64,000 nucleotides of DNA, from the NCBI GenBank assembly GCA_036186865.1, contig AP025067.1, positions 11,909,547 through 11,973,546 of the forward strand. The letters are read 5' to 3'. Positions 43,643-55,257 of this stretch are shown in pieces. The notes beneath the pieces were generated by a model. That model did not search any database. It was given only the letters and a program-made list of their open reading frames with translations, and was not told the DNA's origin. How positions within the stretch are numbered: position 1 is the first letter of the stretch; each line of letters begins with the position of its first letter. This stretch comes from Eustoma russellianum (taxonomy: Eukaryota > Streptophyta > Magnoliopsida > Gentianales > Gentianaceae). A program made the translations under genes and the position numbers.

Positions 43643-45935
43643 GATGATAAAGAAAAATGTGTATCAAGTTGGCATAAATATCAAATTTGAAAATAAATAA
43701 AAGTGTAATCAAGAAAAGAATTTTGTAATGCGTGTATATATATAACATATACATATATTTCGGCATATATGAAGAAAAAAGAATAAATCTTATGACTTGT
43801 TATAAAAATAAATATTTTATATGTTATAAATACATATATGAATAATGTAAATAAATATAGTTATGTGTAATTATATATATGTATAGAAATCGGCTGAAAA
43901 GATTTTTATAAGGAATATAGTTATGTTGAAATATGGATACATAATTGTATAATGTACAAAAATATAAACGTGTATATATATACAAATGATTTTATATAGT
44001 ATATCATAAACGATTTTATATATGTATACACAATGTATATATATCATAAGCGATTTTATATATGTGCGTATATATGTATGTTAAAGATATAAAAATGAAT
44101 AAGTTTTGGATATTATATAGTATATCATAAACTGATTTTATATATGTATACACAATATACATATTTCGGCCATTAGGCCTATTATGATAAAATGATTTTT
44201 TTATATTTTATGTTTGTGTACATATGTATGATATAAATGTTAAGAATATGAAAAGAATGACCTTATTATGTTTTATGTATATATTTATGAAATATGATCA
44301 AATGTATATACTTTATAGTGCCTATACACACTTAAAGAACACTCATATGTATCATACATAAAAATATATACACGGCCAAACACGATGTTATGACATAAAT
44401 GATTTTATTTCATGTTAGTTATATTCATTTGTGTAATAGATAATGATATGTAAATCATGATGCAAGGTATGAAGTTACTAGATGATATGTTAAAGTAATT
44501 AGGAATTATATGTTCTACGCACCTAAGTTATGAATTATGAGATACATGTGTAGATTAGACATTAAGAAAGTATAGTTATGGTATTTTCTTTAAGTTATGA
44601 TAAGTAGACTGTAAGTAAGTGATGACACCAGTTGTAGTATGGCCAAGATACCCTCATTTGACCGAGTCTCATACTTCATGAAATGAAACGAAAAGTGATT
44701 TTATCGCATTACATGTTTAAAAGTTCATATGCACGTGAATAATAAACGTGAGACGATTGATTCCATCGACACACGATATGTTATGTTATGTTCATAATTA
44801 TGTTATGTTTGCCAGTGTGACATCGGTACCGGGATGGTAGATGTCAGGGGCATATGATTACGTTTATGGCAGAGTGTAACACCATGTTTGGTACACGGGA
44901 TCTCTGTCACAATACGTCACCATTAGTACATGTACATTTGTTTATGATGTTTTATGTCGTACATGTACTACATAGGGAATCAGTCGGTTCATCGTGCGTT
45001 ATTATTCCTAGGAAGTGCTATAGCCATCATGAAATGTTATGTTTTCAGTTTATGAAATACAAGTCATGTTATGATTTACGAAACGCCAAGTTATATATGT
45101 TTTCGGAAGGAAATGATGATATGTTTACGAAAAGTCATGTTTTATGTCCCATGCCAGGATATGTTTATGAAAGCCATATTTTATGTATCATGTCATGATC
45201 ATGTCACCTTAGGGTTATGAATAAGAATTCCTAAGTCTATGCTGACACTACAATGGTCAATGTAGTGTTTACGCATGAGAGTGTAGTACATGTAAGATAT
45301 GCGAGAATAGTATTAGTTATGGATTAGAAGGTAAGTATGGACACTATATGATGTTACGGACCAAGTACAATGAAATGTTGCTATGTTACGTTGATTAATT
45401 ATCCTTGTTTTATATGCTTTAAGTTCATATGTACGTTATAATATTTTACCTGTTAAAATAGACATGTTTATTATATTCGTTATATATGGATATTATACTT
45501 TCGTCACCCCGTCTCCCCAGGTATGATCCACATGTCGTATCTAGTAGGACTACTTGCTGAGTGATTAAATTTGTTATCGCTCATACTTGCCTTATCACTT
45601 TACAGATAGCAGATATCACTAAGCCGGTTGTTGAGAACAGGCCAGACAGATCTTTGATAGCAAGGAAGTGTGCGGAGAGATTATATAGAAGATGTTATTT
45701 ATGGGATCATCATGTATTCATAATAGCTCAGTGTGTAGCATCGGATGATTTGTACCGAAGTGTAATGTATAGTGATGCATGTCGACTGTATTTTGTTTAT
45801 GTTTATGTTGCTTCCGCTTATCGATTCATTATTCATGTCGACGTGCACATGTATAGTATCAACGCCCTGTACTTCTCATAGTAGAGTACGGCGGGTGTAC
45901 CGTGCTGAAACCCTAGTTCCGGGCAGGGTGCTACA
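43186..45935 (+). repeat. Solo LTR of Tekay-4, right part
   Basis: It begins with the right LINE target copy (to 43209). It is AT-rich with many (TA)n runs (43570-43640) and ends TTCTCATAGTAGAGTACGGC then GGGTGCTACA, parallel to the other Tekay LTR ends. No primer site follows; AGAAA (45936-45940) is the right target copy. With the left part it makes an LTR of about 4.3 kb. No internal region exists, so it is a solo LTR. Confidence 0.8.
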
Positions 45936-48022
45936 AGAAAAGAGAGGAAAAGGAAAAGAAAAAAGAAGAGAGAAAGGAGAGAAGAAGAGGTCTAGCAAAA
46001 GCATCCCGAATCCCACCCTTTTGAGTAGCGAATTCTTTGTTAAAGAGGTAGGTTGCCTATTCCCCTCGTTTGGTACGGATCAAGCATGCTTTGATGGTAT
46101 GATTATGTGTTTTCTTTTTTATTGTTGAATCTATATTCTCGTTGCAAAATATGTGTTGATGATAAATCGATGAAGGATGATAGCAGAGTGAAATCGGATC
46201 AAAAAGTTAGAGTTTTGCATGGTAGAATTATCGAAAAAATTGCGTCTTGGTCTTAGAATAGGTTCATGTAGCCCGAAATAGGTTGGGATCGGATTAGAAA
46301 TCGAAAAAATAGGTGTGACGTGCACGTTTCAGGGGTAGCGCAAGGCCTGACAGCGCGTCCGTACAAGCACTGATGTGTCCACTCCAAAAGATGCGTGTGT
46401 TATATGGAGTCCAATGCAATTGGTTTGAGATCAATCGGAGTTAAAACGAAGATTTTATTGAGGTTTGAAGAAATTGGGATTAAAAAAATAATATATATAT
46501 ATATATATATAATCCAGGTCAGCCGGTTGACCCGGGGTGACCCGGACCAGAGGGCAAATCTGCATGGCGGCCTGGACAGACCAGGTCGGCCTAGTCTGAT
46601 TTTGGGCCAGGCTGACCTAGAATTAAAGTAAAAAAATAAAATAAATATAATAGAATAAAATAGATTGGGCTGAGATGGAATAAATAAAGGGCTGAGCTTA
46701 AGCAAATAAAGGCCAAGATGAGCGTTTAAAATTTGGCCGAGATGATCTGCAGTTAAAAAAAATAAAAAAAACATGTTTTAATTAATTTTCAAAATTAAAT
46801 AAGTAGTAAATAAATAGTATAAAATGGTTTTAAATTCCAAAAAATTATAAATAAATTCCAGAAAATTCACAACAAATTCCAGAAAATATAAAATGATGAA
46901 ATAAGTCATGTCACCTAATTTTCTGAAATTAAACTAATTTAAATAATTAAAATAATTAGAGAATAATACGGAAAAAATAGTAAAAAAATGCCGAAAAATT
47001 TATACAAGCCGTGGAAATATAAATGAGGGTAAATAATAACTTTTCACCATTTTCATTAATTAAAGCACCATAAAATGAATGTCGGTGAACTTTCGGAAGT
47101 GGAAATTGAACTCCGGAAAAATACCGAAAGCAGGATTCACATTGCATTTATGGCACGAGCATTGCATTAGTAGGTAGTCTGTAACTAGGAGTTACAGAAA
47201 AGAGAGAAAAAAGGAAAAAAGAAAGAGGAAAGGAAAACGTGGTAGGTAGACTACGACTAAGAGTTGCAGAATGTATGGACGGTGAACTCTAGTCATGAGC
47301 TGCAGACACTCAGCTGGATTGTGGGTAAGACCCACAGACACACCCGGGAGCATGCATTGCACAGAAAAGATACAGACATGTTGCATGACATGACTTTTGT
47401 TGTGTGTGACACGTAGAAGAAGGCATGCATCATGAAGTTGCGCATTATTACTTGGAGTGACTTACTTTCCGCAGTTATTATTCCATGTCTATACTATAAC
47501 TTGAATTATGTGATTATGTGCATATATCATTATTGTATGCTCGTTTGTATTGGATCGAGGCGGGCACCTACTGGGCGATGTCACGTCACTCACCCCTACT
47601 TCCCTCCCTCCCTTTAGGTAAGCATGAGGACGAGTACGAGTACATCTTTGTTGAGGACGGGGCTGACATAGCTGAGTGGGAAGAGTGACCGCTGTGTATA
47701 GGAGCTAGAGAGATCATGCGGTCGGTTACTGTATGTTTTGGGGATTCGCACCGACTTTCCATTATATTTTTTGGTTGTAGACTATTGACTTAAGAGTTTA
47801 ACGTGTCGGGCCTCGTCAATCCAAGTACTTATGTTTTATCTTCATCAGCGTTGTTTATGGATGAAATTTTAAATTGACCATTTATATTTATTGTTTCCGC
47901 AAAAAAAAAATTCTACGTCTTTTCTAACGTGTAAAGAGTTAATGTGACGCCTTGTAGTTATCTTAGTAGACTACGGCAGGTGCATTATTCCCGATGTTAG
48001 GGCACGGGAGCGAGGCACTACA
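45936..48022 (+). repeat. Tekay-3 5' LTR, second piece
   Basis: It resumes exactly where 35601 stopped: AGAAAAGAGAGG continues the 3' LTR sequence from about 51717. It ends GAGGCACTACA, followed by a primer site at 48025. About 740 bp (46512-47250) are absent from the 3' LTR. That segment includes repeated CCAGGTC/GACC motifs and AAATTCCAGAAAAT repeats. Hairpins lie at 47179-47197 and 47320-47336. Confidence 0.8.
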
Positions 48023-48024
48023 GG

Positions 48025-48036
48025 TGGTATCAGAGC
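48025..48036 (+). other. Primer binding site of Tekay-3
   Basis: TGGTATCAGAGC, two bases after the LTR end. Confidence 0.95.
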
Positions 48037-48350
48037 CGAGGCTTCAGATCCGCCTCAGAAACGCAAGATTATTTAGATCACTTAGACATAAGTCATGATC
48101 TGTCTTAAAAATGACGATTTTACCCTTAATAAAATGAAGTAGACCTAGGATATGATTGGGTTATGGAAGGTGTGTGTCGTTGGCGAGCTTTCTCTATTTA
48201 AGCACCGTTGTACCCTCGAACCTTCGCATGAGCCCCGTAAATGCTCAAATCCCTCGATTACTCTCGTTCGATCCGAATTCTCGTCAAGGTTTGCATGAAA
48301 TCCAAGAAAATGCCGCTGTGTCATGAACAATCTGGCAAAAGAAGGCAACG

Positions 48351-48960
48351 ATGGGTTGTGGTAATGACCACCAGGATCAGGGGGCCATCCTCCAGGCATT
48401 GGCCAATATCATGGCCACCTTGGCCACCACTTTGGCGCAACAGCGGCAATAGCAGTTGAATCAGCGGCTTCTGCCGCAGCTGTCTCTGGATCTGAGGTTC
48501 TACTACATGAAAATGCAGGACATTCGTAATTCGATGTTCAGAAGGACCCTTCACTGGAGGAGGCAGAGGTATGCGACATGGCCGCTAATAATCACAGGAA
48601 CGCCCGTGATGAAAGTACAGCTGCGAAGGAGTGCATGGCCACCGCCGCCACCATATGCTCATTGTGGATGCCACACTCGGGTCAATGCAGGGGGATTATG
48701 CAAGTATTAGTACGACAACCAGAACGTTTTACGAGAGAGGGCACTGAGCAGAGGCTGGCACCACCATCAAAATAGAATCAAGAGCAGCATAAAGGAAAGC
48801 AAAAAATCAATGCCCGGATCCACGTGATGACTGATACAGATATCGGGGAGGCTGGCAATGTCGAAGCAGAGTTCAACTGCCGGCGACCAGGTATCAATGA
48901 CTCATCATCAGAACAGAGGATGTCAGTCAAAGATAAATGATCAGAGTTATGCAGCGGAAG
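48351..48960 (+). pseudogene. Decayed gag of Tekay-3
   Basis: It opens MGCGNDHQDQGAILQALANI, with the poly-alanine/threonine/glutamine character of Tekay gag N-termini, and meets a TAG after the AQQRQ repeat. Later pieces in shifting frames include a Trp/Arg-rich stretch and an HCGCHTRVNAG zinc-knuckle remnant near 48660. Much of the gag core is deleted. Confidence 0.65.
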
Positions 48961-49208
48961 TGAGGGTTTCTTAAGTCACGTAAATTCAGAAGAGGGGACC
49001 TCAGTGGATCCAAAGAAGATTAAGGCTATCGCTGAGTAACCCTGACCAACCAAGTTGACTGAAGTAAGGAGTTTTCTTGGTTTGGCCAGCTGCTACATGA
49101 AATTTGTTAAAGGATTTTCGTTGATACTAGTGCCCTTGAGCAGATGGAAGCATAAGAAGACGAAGTTCGAGTAGACCATTGATATCAACAACGTTTTGCC
49201 TGAGCCAA
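48961..49208 (+). pseudogene. Reverse transcriptase remnant of Tekay-3
   Basis: Translated with stops: FLSHVISEEGTSVDPKKIKA then TEVRSFLGLA and KFVKGFS, the stretch just after the RT active site. In Tekay-1 it corresponds to about 3030-3200. Protease and most of RT are missing. It ends at an A-rich block. Confidence 0.75.
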
Positions 49209-50640
49209 AAGAAAAAAAAAGAAGGAAAAAAACTTAAACACAAGACCATAATACACAAGTTTGCTAATTAACTATATATACACGCACTGAACAATAAAAC
49301 ATACCTTAACGACATATTTCCACATATCAAACACATACTAGAACATCAACCATACAAAATCCAACACAACTACATAAAGAAACATAACACAGTACGAAAA
49401 AAAGATATCACATAACATAATGAACTACAAATATACAGCAACATAAGTCAACAATATATATATATATATACATATACATATACACACATATACATAAATA
49501 TATACAAATATACATATGAATACAAAGCGACCAACATGAAAATACGAAACAATATGTAAAAGCTCACAATATATATAGAATACGATAACAACGTAGGAGT
49601 AGCGAACATATAAAAGATATACGATAACTTAGGATTATGTGTGCTAAACGACCACTACAAAAAAAAGAACCAATGCTAGATAACCAACTTAGAAATTTAG
49701 AAATGTTATGTTGTTAATACACTTCATGGGTTACTAATCCATAGAGTAACACATAATTACCAAAAAAACCAGTCACTAATAACAATAAAAAGCACATAAA
49801 CACACACAATTTATTACAACATTAATGATATAATGTAAATAAATCGATTTAAGAAAACATACAAATAGATACACGAAACAAAAGTATGTAAACGATGCTA
49901 AGTAAATATGCACAAGTATACACACAACTATTTCAATGACACCACAACATAACTAATACAACAAAACAGTAATAACTATCATAATATATAACAACAAACA
50001 ACACAATTACAAAGAATACAGTAACACAAATCCGTTTCATACAAGACATAGGTTACGAAATAGACATACATTTACAAGTTTTAAAACAAATCAATAACAT
50101 ACACAATTGAAGTAAAGCATGCTAATTACAAGTTAGGAACGATATAGTATTGCATGACAGCATAGTAATAGATTAAATTGTAAATAACTTAATAACAGAA
50201 AAAAATTTATCATACTTGAACACCCAAATAAATTATATATCTACATCACAGTAAAATCTATGCATTTATGCATTTTTTTCGGAATAATATATATAACGAT
50301 ATTTATACACCAATAAGACAAGCTTAAACAAAAAATATATAATACGGATAACAAAAAAATTATTAACGACTACTATAAGTATAAAAAGGGAGATCACAAT
50401 AAACAAAGACTAAATTAAACGTGCATTGCATGTGTACCGCTTAAAACTCAACTAACAAACAATATAAACATAATACATGTGACAAAATGCACATAACGGT
50501 TGTAAATTCGTGAGCTACATATGATACATAAGTCATACATGCATTTAAAATAAGGATACACAACATACTATATGACGATACCAAACATGTTCGACAAGTT
50601 AACCATTAAAACGACAACACATATTAAAACTCGTGTATGC
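49209..50640. other. A-rich, G-poor block inside Tekay-3, nature unknown
   Basis: About 1.4 kb with a strong excess of A over T and very little G on this strand, many ACA/ATA words, no open frame, no clear period and no terminal repeats that I could find. It replaces the RNase H and first half of integrase. It could be an old insertion or a diverged satellite-like sequence. Confidence 0.6.
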
Positions 50641-50689
50641 TGATATATATAATGGACGGAGCTACGTTTGACTGCTGCATTTGATCCTT

Positions 50690-51451
50690 AGACTGATGGG
50701 CAGTCAGAGAGGACGATTCAAACTCTTGAAGACATGTTGAGGGCTTGCGCACTAGACTTCAGAGGGAACTGGGATGGTATGGTTAAGTTGATCGAATTCT
50801 CCTACAACAACAGTCACCATAGTGCTATCGGTATGGCACCATTTGAGGCACTCTATGGGCACAAGTGTAGGTCCCCTGTATATAGGGATAAAGTGGGTGA
50901 GCATGCTAACACCGGACCAGAGTTGATTGAGCAGACCATAGAGAAGGTGAAGTTGATCTATGATAGACTTAAAGTTACTCAAGATAGAAGCAAGAGTTGG
51001 ACGGATTCAAAGAGGCGTCCCCTAGAGTTCGCCGTGGACGAGAAGGTTTACTTGAAGTTGTCGCTCATGAAGGGGTTGCACGATTTAGTGTGAAGAGTGA
51101 GCTGAGGCCTCGTTACATTGGTCCATATGAGATACTCGAGAGAGTTGGTACGTTGGCTTACAGAATGGTATTAACCCCTGTGTTGGCTTAGGTGCACAAC
51201 GTTTACCATGTTTCTCAGCTGATGAGATACGTTCCTGATCCAAGTCATGTGTTGGATGCACCGCCATTGCAGATTCGACCTGATGCGACAAATGAAGAGA
51301 TCTCTATCAGGATCGTGGATCGCAAAGACCAGGTATTCAGACACAGGATCATCCCTTATGTCAAAGTTCAGTAGACCAACCATATGGAGCGCAAAGCAAC
51401 TTGGGAACTCGAGGAGCATATGCAAAAGAGATATCCGCACCTCTTCGATTA
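50690..51451 (+). pseudogene. Integrase and C-terminal tail remnant of Tekay-3
   Basis: Starts at TDGQSERTIQTLEDMLRACA (integrase catalytic glutamate region), then YNNSHHSAIGMAPFEALYG, and a chromodomain-like tail: VHNVYHVSQLMRYVPDPSHV and IVDRKDQVFRHRIIPYVKVQ. A frameshift near 51075 and stops at 51189 and 51373 break it. It is closely parallel to the Tekay-1 C-terminus. Confidence 0.85.
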
Positions 51452-51485
51452 AGGTATGTCAAGTTTCGAGGATGAAACTTTTTGT

Positions 51486-51498
51486 AAGGAGGGTAGGA
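51486..51498 (+). other. Polypurine tract of Tekay-3
   Basis: AAGGAGGGTAGGA directly precedes the TGTTACATCC start of the 3' LTR. Confidence 0.85.
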
Positions 51499-53093
51499 TG
51501 TTACATCCTGAAAAAATAAAAAATAAAGTAATTATTATTACTAACTACTCTATCCTAACCACCCCTAAAAACCCTCCATCCCCCCCCCCCAAATTTCTCT
51601 CCATCACCCGCCTTATCTCTCCATTCTTTCCGCTACAAATTAATAACTAAAATCTCCCCCTCCCCATCTAAAACTTTCGGCAACACCAAGAAAAAGAAAA
51701 AGGGGAAAGTGCAGCAAGAAAAGAGAGGGAAAGGAAAAGAAAAAAAGGAGAGAGAAAGGGAGGAGAAGAGAAGAAGACGGCTAGCAAAATCATCCCGAAT
51801 CCCACCCTTTTGAGTAGCGAATTCCTTGTTGAAGAGGTAGGTTGCCTATTCCCCCTTGTTTAGTACGGATCAAGCATGCTTTGATGGTATGATTATGTGT
51901 TTTCTTTTTTATTGTTGAATTTGTATTGTTGTTGCAAAATATGTGTTGATGATGAATCATTGTTGGAAAGTAATATGAGTATATGTGTTAAATCGATGAA
52001 GGATGAAAACAAAGCGAAATCGGATCAAAAAGTAAGAGTTTTGCATGGTAAAATTGTCAAAAAATTGCGTCTTAGCCTAAGAATAGGTTCATGTAGCCCG
52101 GAATAAGTTGGGATTGTATTGGAAATAAAAAATAGGTCTGACGTGCCCACGCGCAGACCCGACAACGTGCCTGTAAACACGCTGACGTGCTCCAGAAGAT
52201 GCATCACATTATATGGAGTCCAATGCAACTGGTTTGAGGTCAATCGGAGTTAAAACGAAAATTTTATTGAGGTTTGAAGTAATTAGGATAAAAAATATAA
52301 AATGTATATATATATATATATATAATCATGCAACTAATAGTTGCAGAATGTGTGGACGGTGGACTGTAGTCATGAGCTGCAAACACTCAGGTGGACTGTG
52401 GGTAAGACCCACAGACACAACCCAGGAGCATGCATTGCACGGAAAAGATACGAACATGTTGCGTGACATGACTTTTAGTGCGTGTGACACATAGAGGAAG
52501 GCATGCATCATGAAGTTGCGTATTATTACTTGGAGTGTCTGACTTTCCGCAATTATTATTCCATGTCTATACTGTAACTCGAATTATGTGATTATGTGTG
52601 TATATCATTATTGTATGCTCATTTGTATTAGATCGAGGCGGTCACCTACTGGGTGATGTCACGTCACTCACCCGTACTTCTCCCTCTCCAAGTAAGCATG
52701 AGGACGAGTACGAGTACATCTTTGTTGAGGACGGGGCTGACGTGGCTGAGTGGGCAGAGTGACCACCGTGCATAGGAGCTAGAGAGACCATGCGGCTGGT
52801 TACTTTACGTTTTGGGGGTTCTCATCGACTTTCCATTTTACATTTAGTTGTAGACTGTTGACTTAAGATTTTAACATGTCGGGTCTCGTTAACCCAAGTA
52901 CTTATGTTTTATATTCATTAGCATTGTTTATGGATGAAATTTTAAATTGAGCATTTATATTTATTGTTTTCGTGAAAAAAATTTCTACGTCTTTTCTGAC
53001 GTGTAAGGAGTTAATTCGACGTCTTGTAGTTCTCTTAGCAGACTACAATGGGTGCACTATTTCCGATGCTAGGACACGGAAACGGGCACTACA
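51499..53093 (+). repeat. 3' LTR of Tekay-3 (1595 bp, internally deleted)
   Basis: It begins TGTTACATCCTG and ends GGGCACTACA. It preserves the start that the 5' LTR has lost, and lacks about 740 bp present there; the deletion edge is in a TA run at about 52310-52327. Hairpins TGCAACT-AAT-AGTTGCA (52329-52345) and CTGTGGGT-AAG-ACCCACAG (52396-52414) follow. The region around 51691-51720 is the uninterrupted version of the Tekay-4 target site. Confidence 0.9.
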
Positions 53094-54016
53094 GTACCAT
53101 ATTCGGACTTCTGCCATTAAGATTTAACGGTCGGGAAGTATCATCGAGGCTCTACCATCGAACGAGCAAATCTATCACCAAGATTTTAGCATCGGAACTC
53201 TACGACTAGGAATCTACTGCCGAAATATTATCATCAAAGCTCTACTACGAATATTCTGCCATTAAGATCATAGTTGTAATAAAGTAAGGATTGGCGAACG
53301 ATAATAAATCTACACGCGTCACACTACAATCGATAAATAAAACGTATTCTTAAACCTATTGTACTTCAGAGTAGCAACAAATATCTTTGCAGACCTTGGA
53401 GGAAAATAAGTCTCCAACACTCCGCACCGAGTGCATGAAAGACTAATCCCACGCAACTCTGCAATTATTGGCTTACGAATATCAAACTTAGATTTGTGCA
53501 CTGAATGCTCTAAACACGAATCATGCCATGAACGAACCTCTAACATTAAAAATCTTGGCAAACGGGCGTGAGTTTGACCTCCGTACAGGTGGGGACTATT
53601 GACCAAGCACCAAAGGTGTGTTTATAACTTTGTATTTCACTCAAAGCTAAATGTCAAAATGTTCAGACGGTGCACTGCAGAACATATATTCCGTCAAGAG
53701 TTGTCCCTGTACTCCTCCGAACATGTCTCATCAGCTAGAGAGCCAGATTCCTCATTTTTTTGGTTCGGATACAAACCCTTGAACGACACGGATGTTTTCA
53801 CATTCTCCAGACTAGCCTCTGATCAAAAACCTATAAATAGGACCTTGCCACCTACAGATAAGGGTATTAGAACCTTAACTCTCTTTATGGACCTCCGAGC
53901 GCCGGAGGTCACCATACTTCGACAATTTTATAATTAACTTAATCGTCGAAGGGTTTTTTCAAACTCAAATTCTGGGGACCTCCAGCCTCTTCCTATGTTG
54001 AAGAAAAGGTTCATTT
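53094..54016 (+). repeat. Gypsy (TAT-like) LTR fragment with promoter
   Basis: No coding region. It has repeated TCTGCCATTAAGAT words (about 53110 and 53255), a TATA box CTATAAATAGGACC near 53830, and downstream TTAACTTAATCGTCGAAGGG. The last resembles the sequence at the same relative place in the TAT LTR at 25960. It is bounded by Tekay-3 on the left and a copia insertion on the right. LTR ends were not found. Confidence 0.45.
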
Positions 54017-55103
54017 TGTTGGAAGAAAATTGGAAATTTTGGAAATGGGTTGTCTAAAGTTGGTGAGCAACAAATTTTGACCTTAATTATGATAGTGTTC
54101 GTTAATTAAAAACAGAAACTAATTAGTCTTAAATTATCTACGTAATGATTAGATGATTTTAGGCTTTTGAGTCACTCAATTTCGATGCCGGGTGAATGAG
54201 AAATTAATGCTCAAAGTAGGAGTAAAAATTTGTTGCAAATTGGAAAATTGGTGATGTGGATTCGTGAGAAGAAGACACATCACCTTTTTCCAAATATACC
54301 ACATTGGCCAATTGAAATAAAGTTGCCATCATATATATAATTAGGAGAGACACTTTAGATGTGCCCTAAGGGGAAGAGAATTTTTGACCGGAGGGAAGAT
54401 GCAGATAGCTGCCACACACACACGCGCGCTGCCGTTGCCCGGCTTGGCTGTGGCTCGTGGCTCAGTTCTTATCTTTTTGGACAAATTTTCTTTTAAATTA
54501 TTCCAGGAAAATAATTTACCTGATCCTACGGTTATGATTTAATCCTATGATCTAACGGCTCAGATTAAACTGAACCAATTGACTGATCTTAATGGCCATG
54601 TGTTACTTCCAATCATGGGGTTACTGGCACCGATCGTGGGTTAGTTGCGCTATTGGCGATCGTGGGTGCCTTTAACCTATGTCGATTTCCCTATATAAAT
54701 AGAGGCAATGCTCTGCCTTTATACGCTGAAAATTTTTCTTCCCTTCTCCTGCTGCATATGAATTTCCTCTGCATTCTGCATACACTGCCTTCTGCTGCAT
54801 TCCTGCATACACTGCCTACTAATTCACTTCATCAATCCGAGAACTGCATACGTTTCATCAATCCGAGAAGTCAGAACATTTGTCAGGTTCGTGGAGTTCT
54901 TGCGTAGTAGTGCCACTCGTTCAAACTATTAGCCGTTGTATCCTGGGAGACGTTTGTAATTATCGGCTGGGCACAGTATATCGGAGCAAATCGTCTTAAG
55001 GACAGAGTCTTGGACTCGCCTCAATTGGCATGCTGTGCTGTTTCAGTTCACAAAAACACACACACACTGCACTGTACAGAATCTGAATTTCGTTGTTTTA
55101 ACA
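54017..55103 (+). repeat. 5' LTR of decayed copia element copia-3
   Basis: It begins TGTTGGAAGAAAATTGG and ends near CGTTGTTTTAACA. It matches 59472-60565 with scattered substitutions and indels (roughly 10% by eye). TATA box TATATAAATA is at 54692. A short open frame after it is present in both LTRs with no domain. Left flank CATTT (54012-54016) resembles right flank CAATT (60566-60570). Confidence 0.8.
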
Positions 55104-55257
55104 ACCTTTAGATGAACTCGTTTCTGTTGTTCTGTACTGCTGTTTTGCTCTGATCGCAACCAGATTTTGTATGTTATGTTATACTCTTTCAGTTTCTGTT
55201 TTCGAAACAAACTGAGGCCAACGTTCTGTTTCTACATCTGTCAGAAGCTGAGACGCA

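Noticed and set aside
54653..54907. 84-codon open frame also present in the other LTR (60108-60371)
   Set aside because: Both copies are LTR sequence duplicated by reverse transcription, so conservation is not evidence of coding. It overlaps the TATA box.
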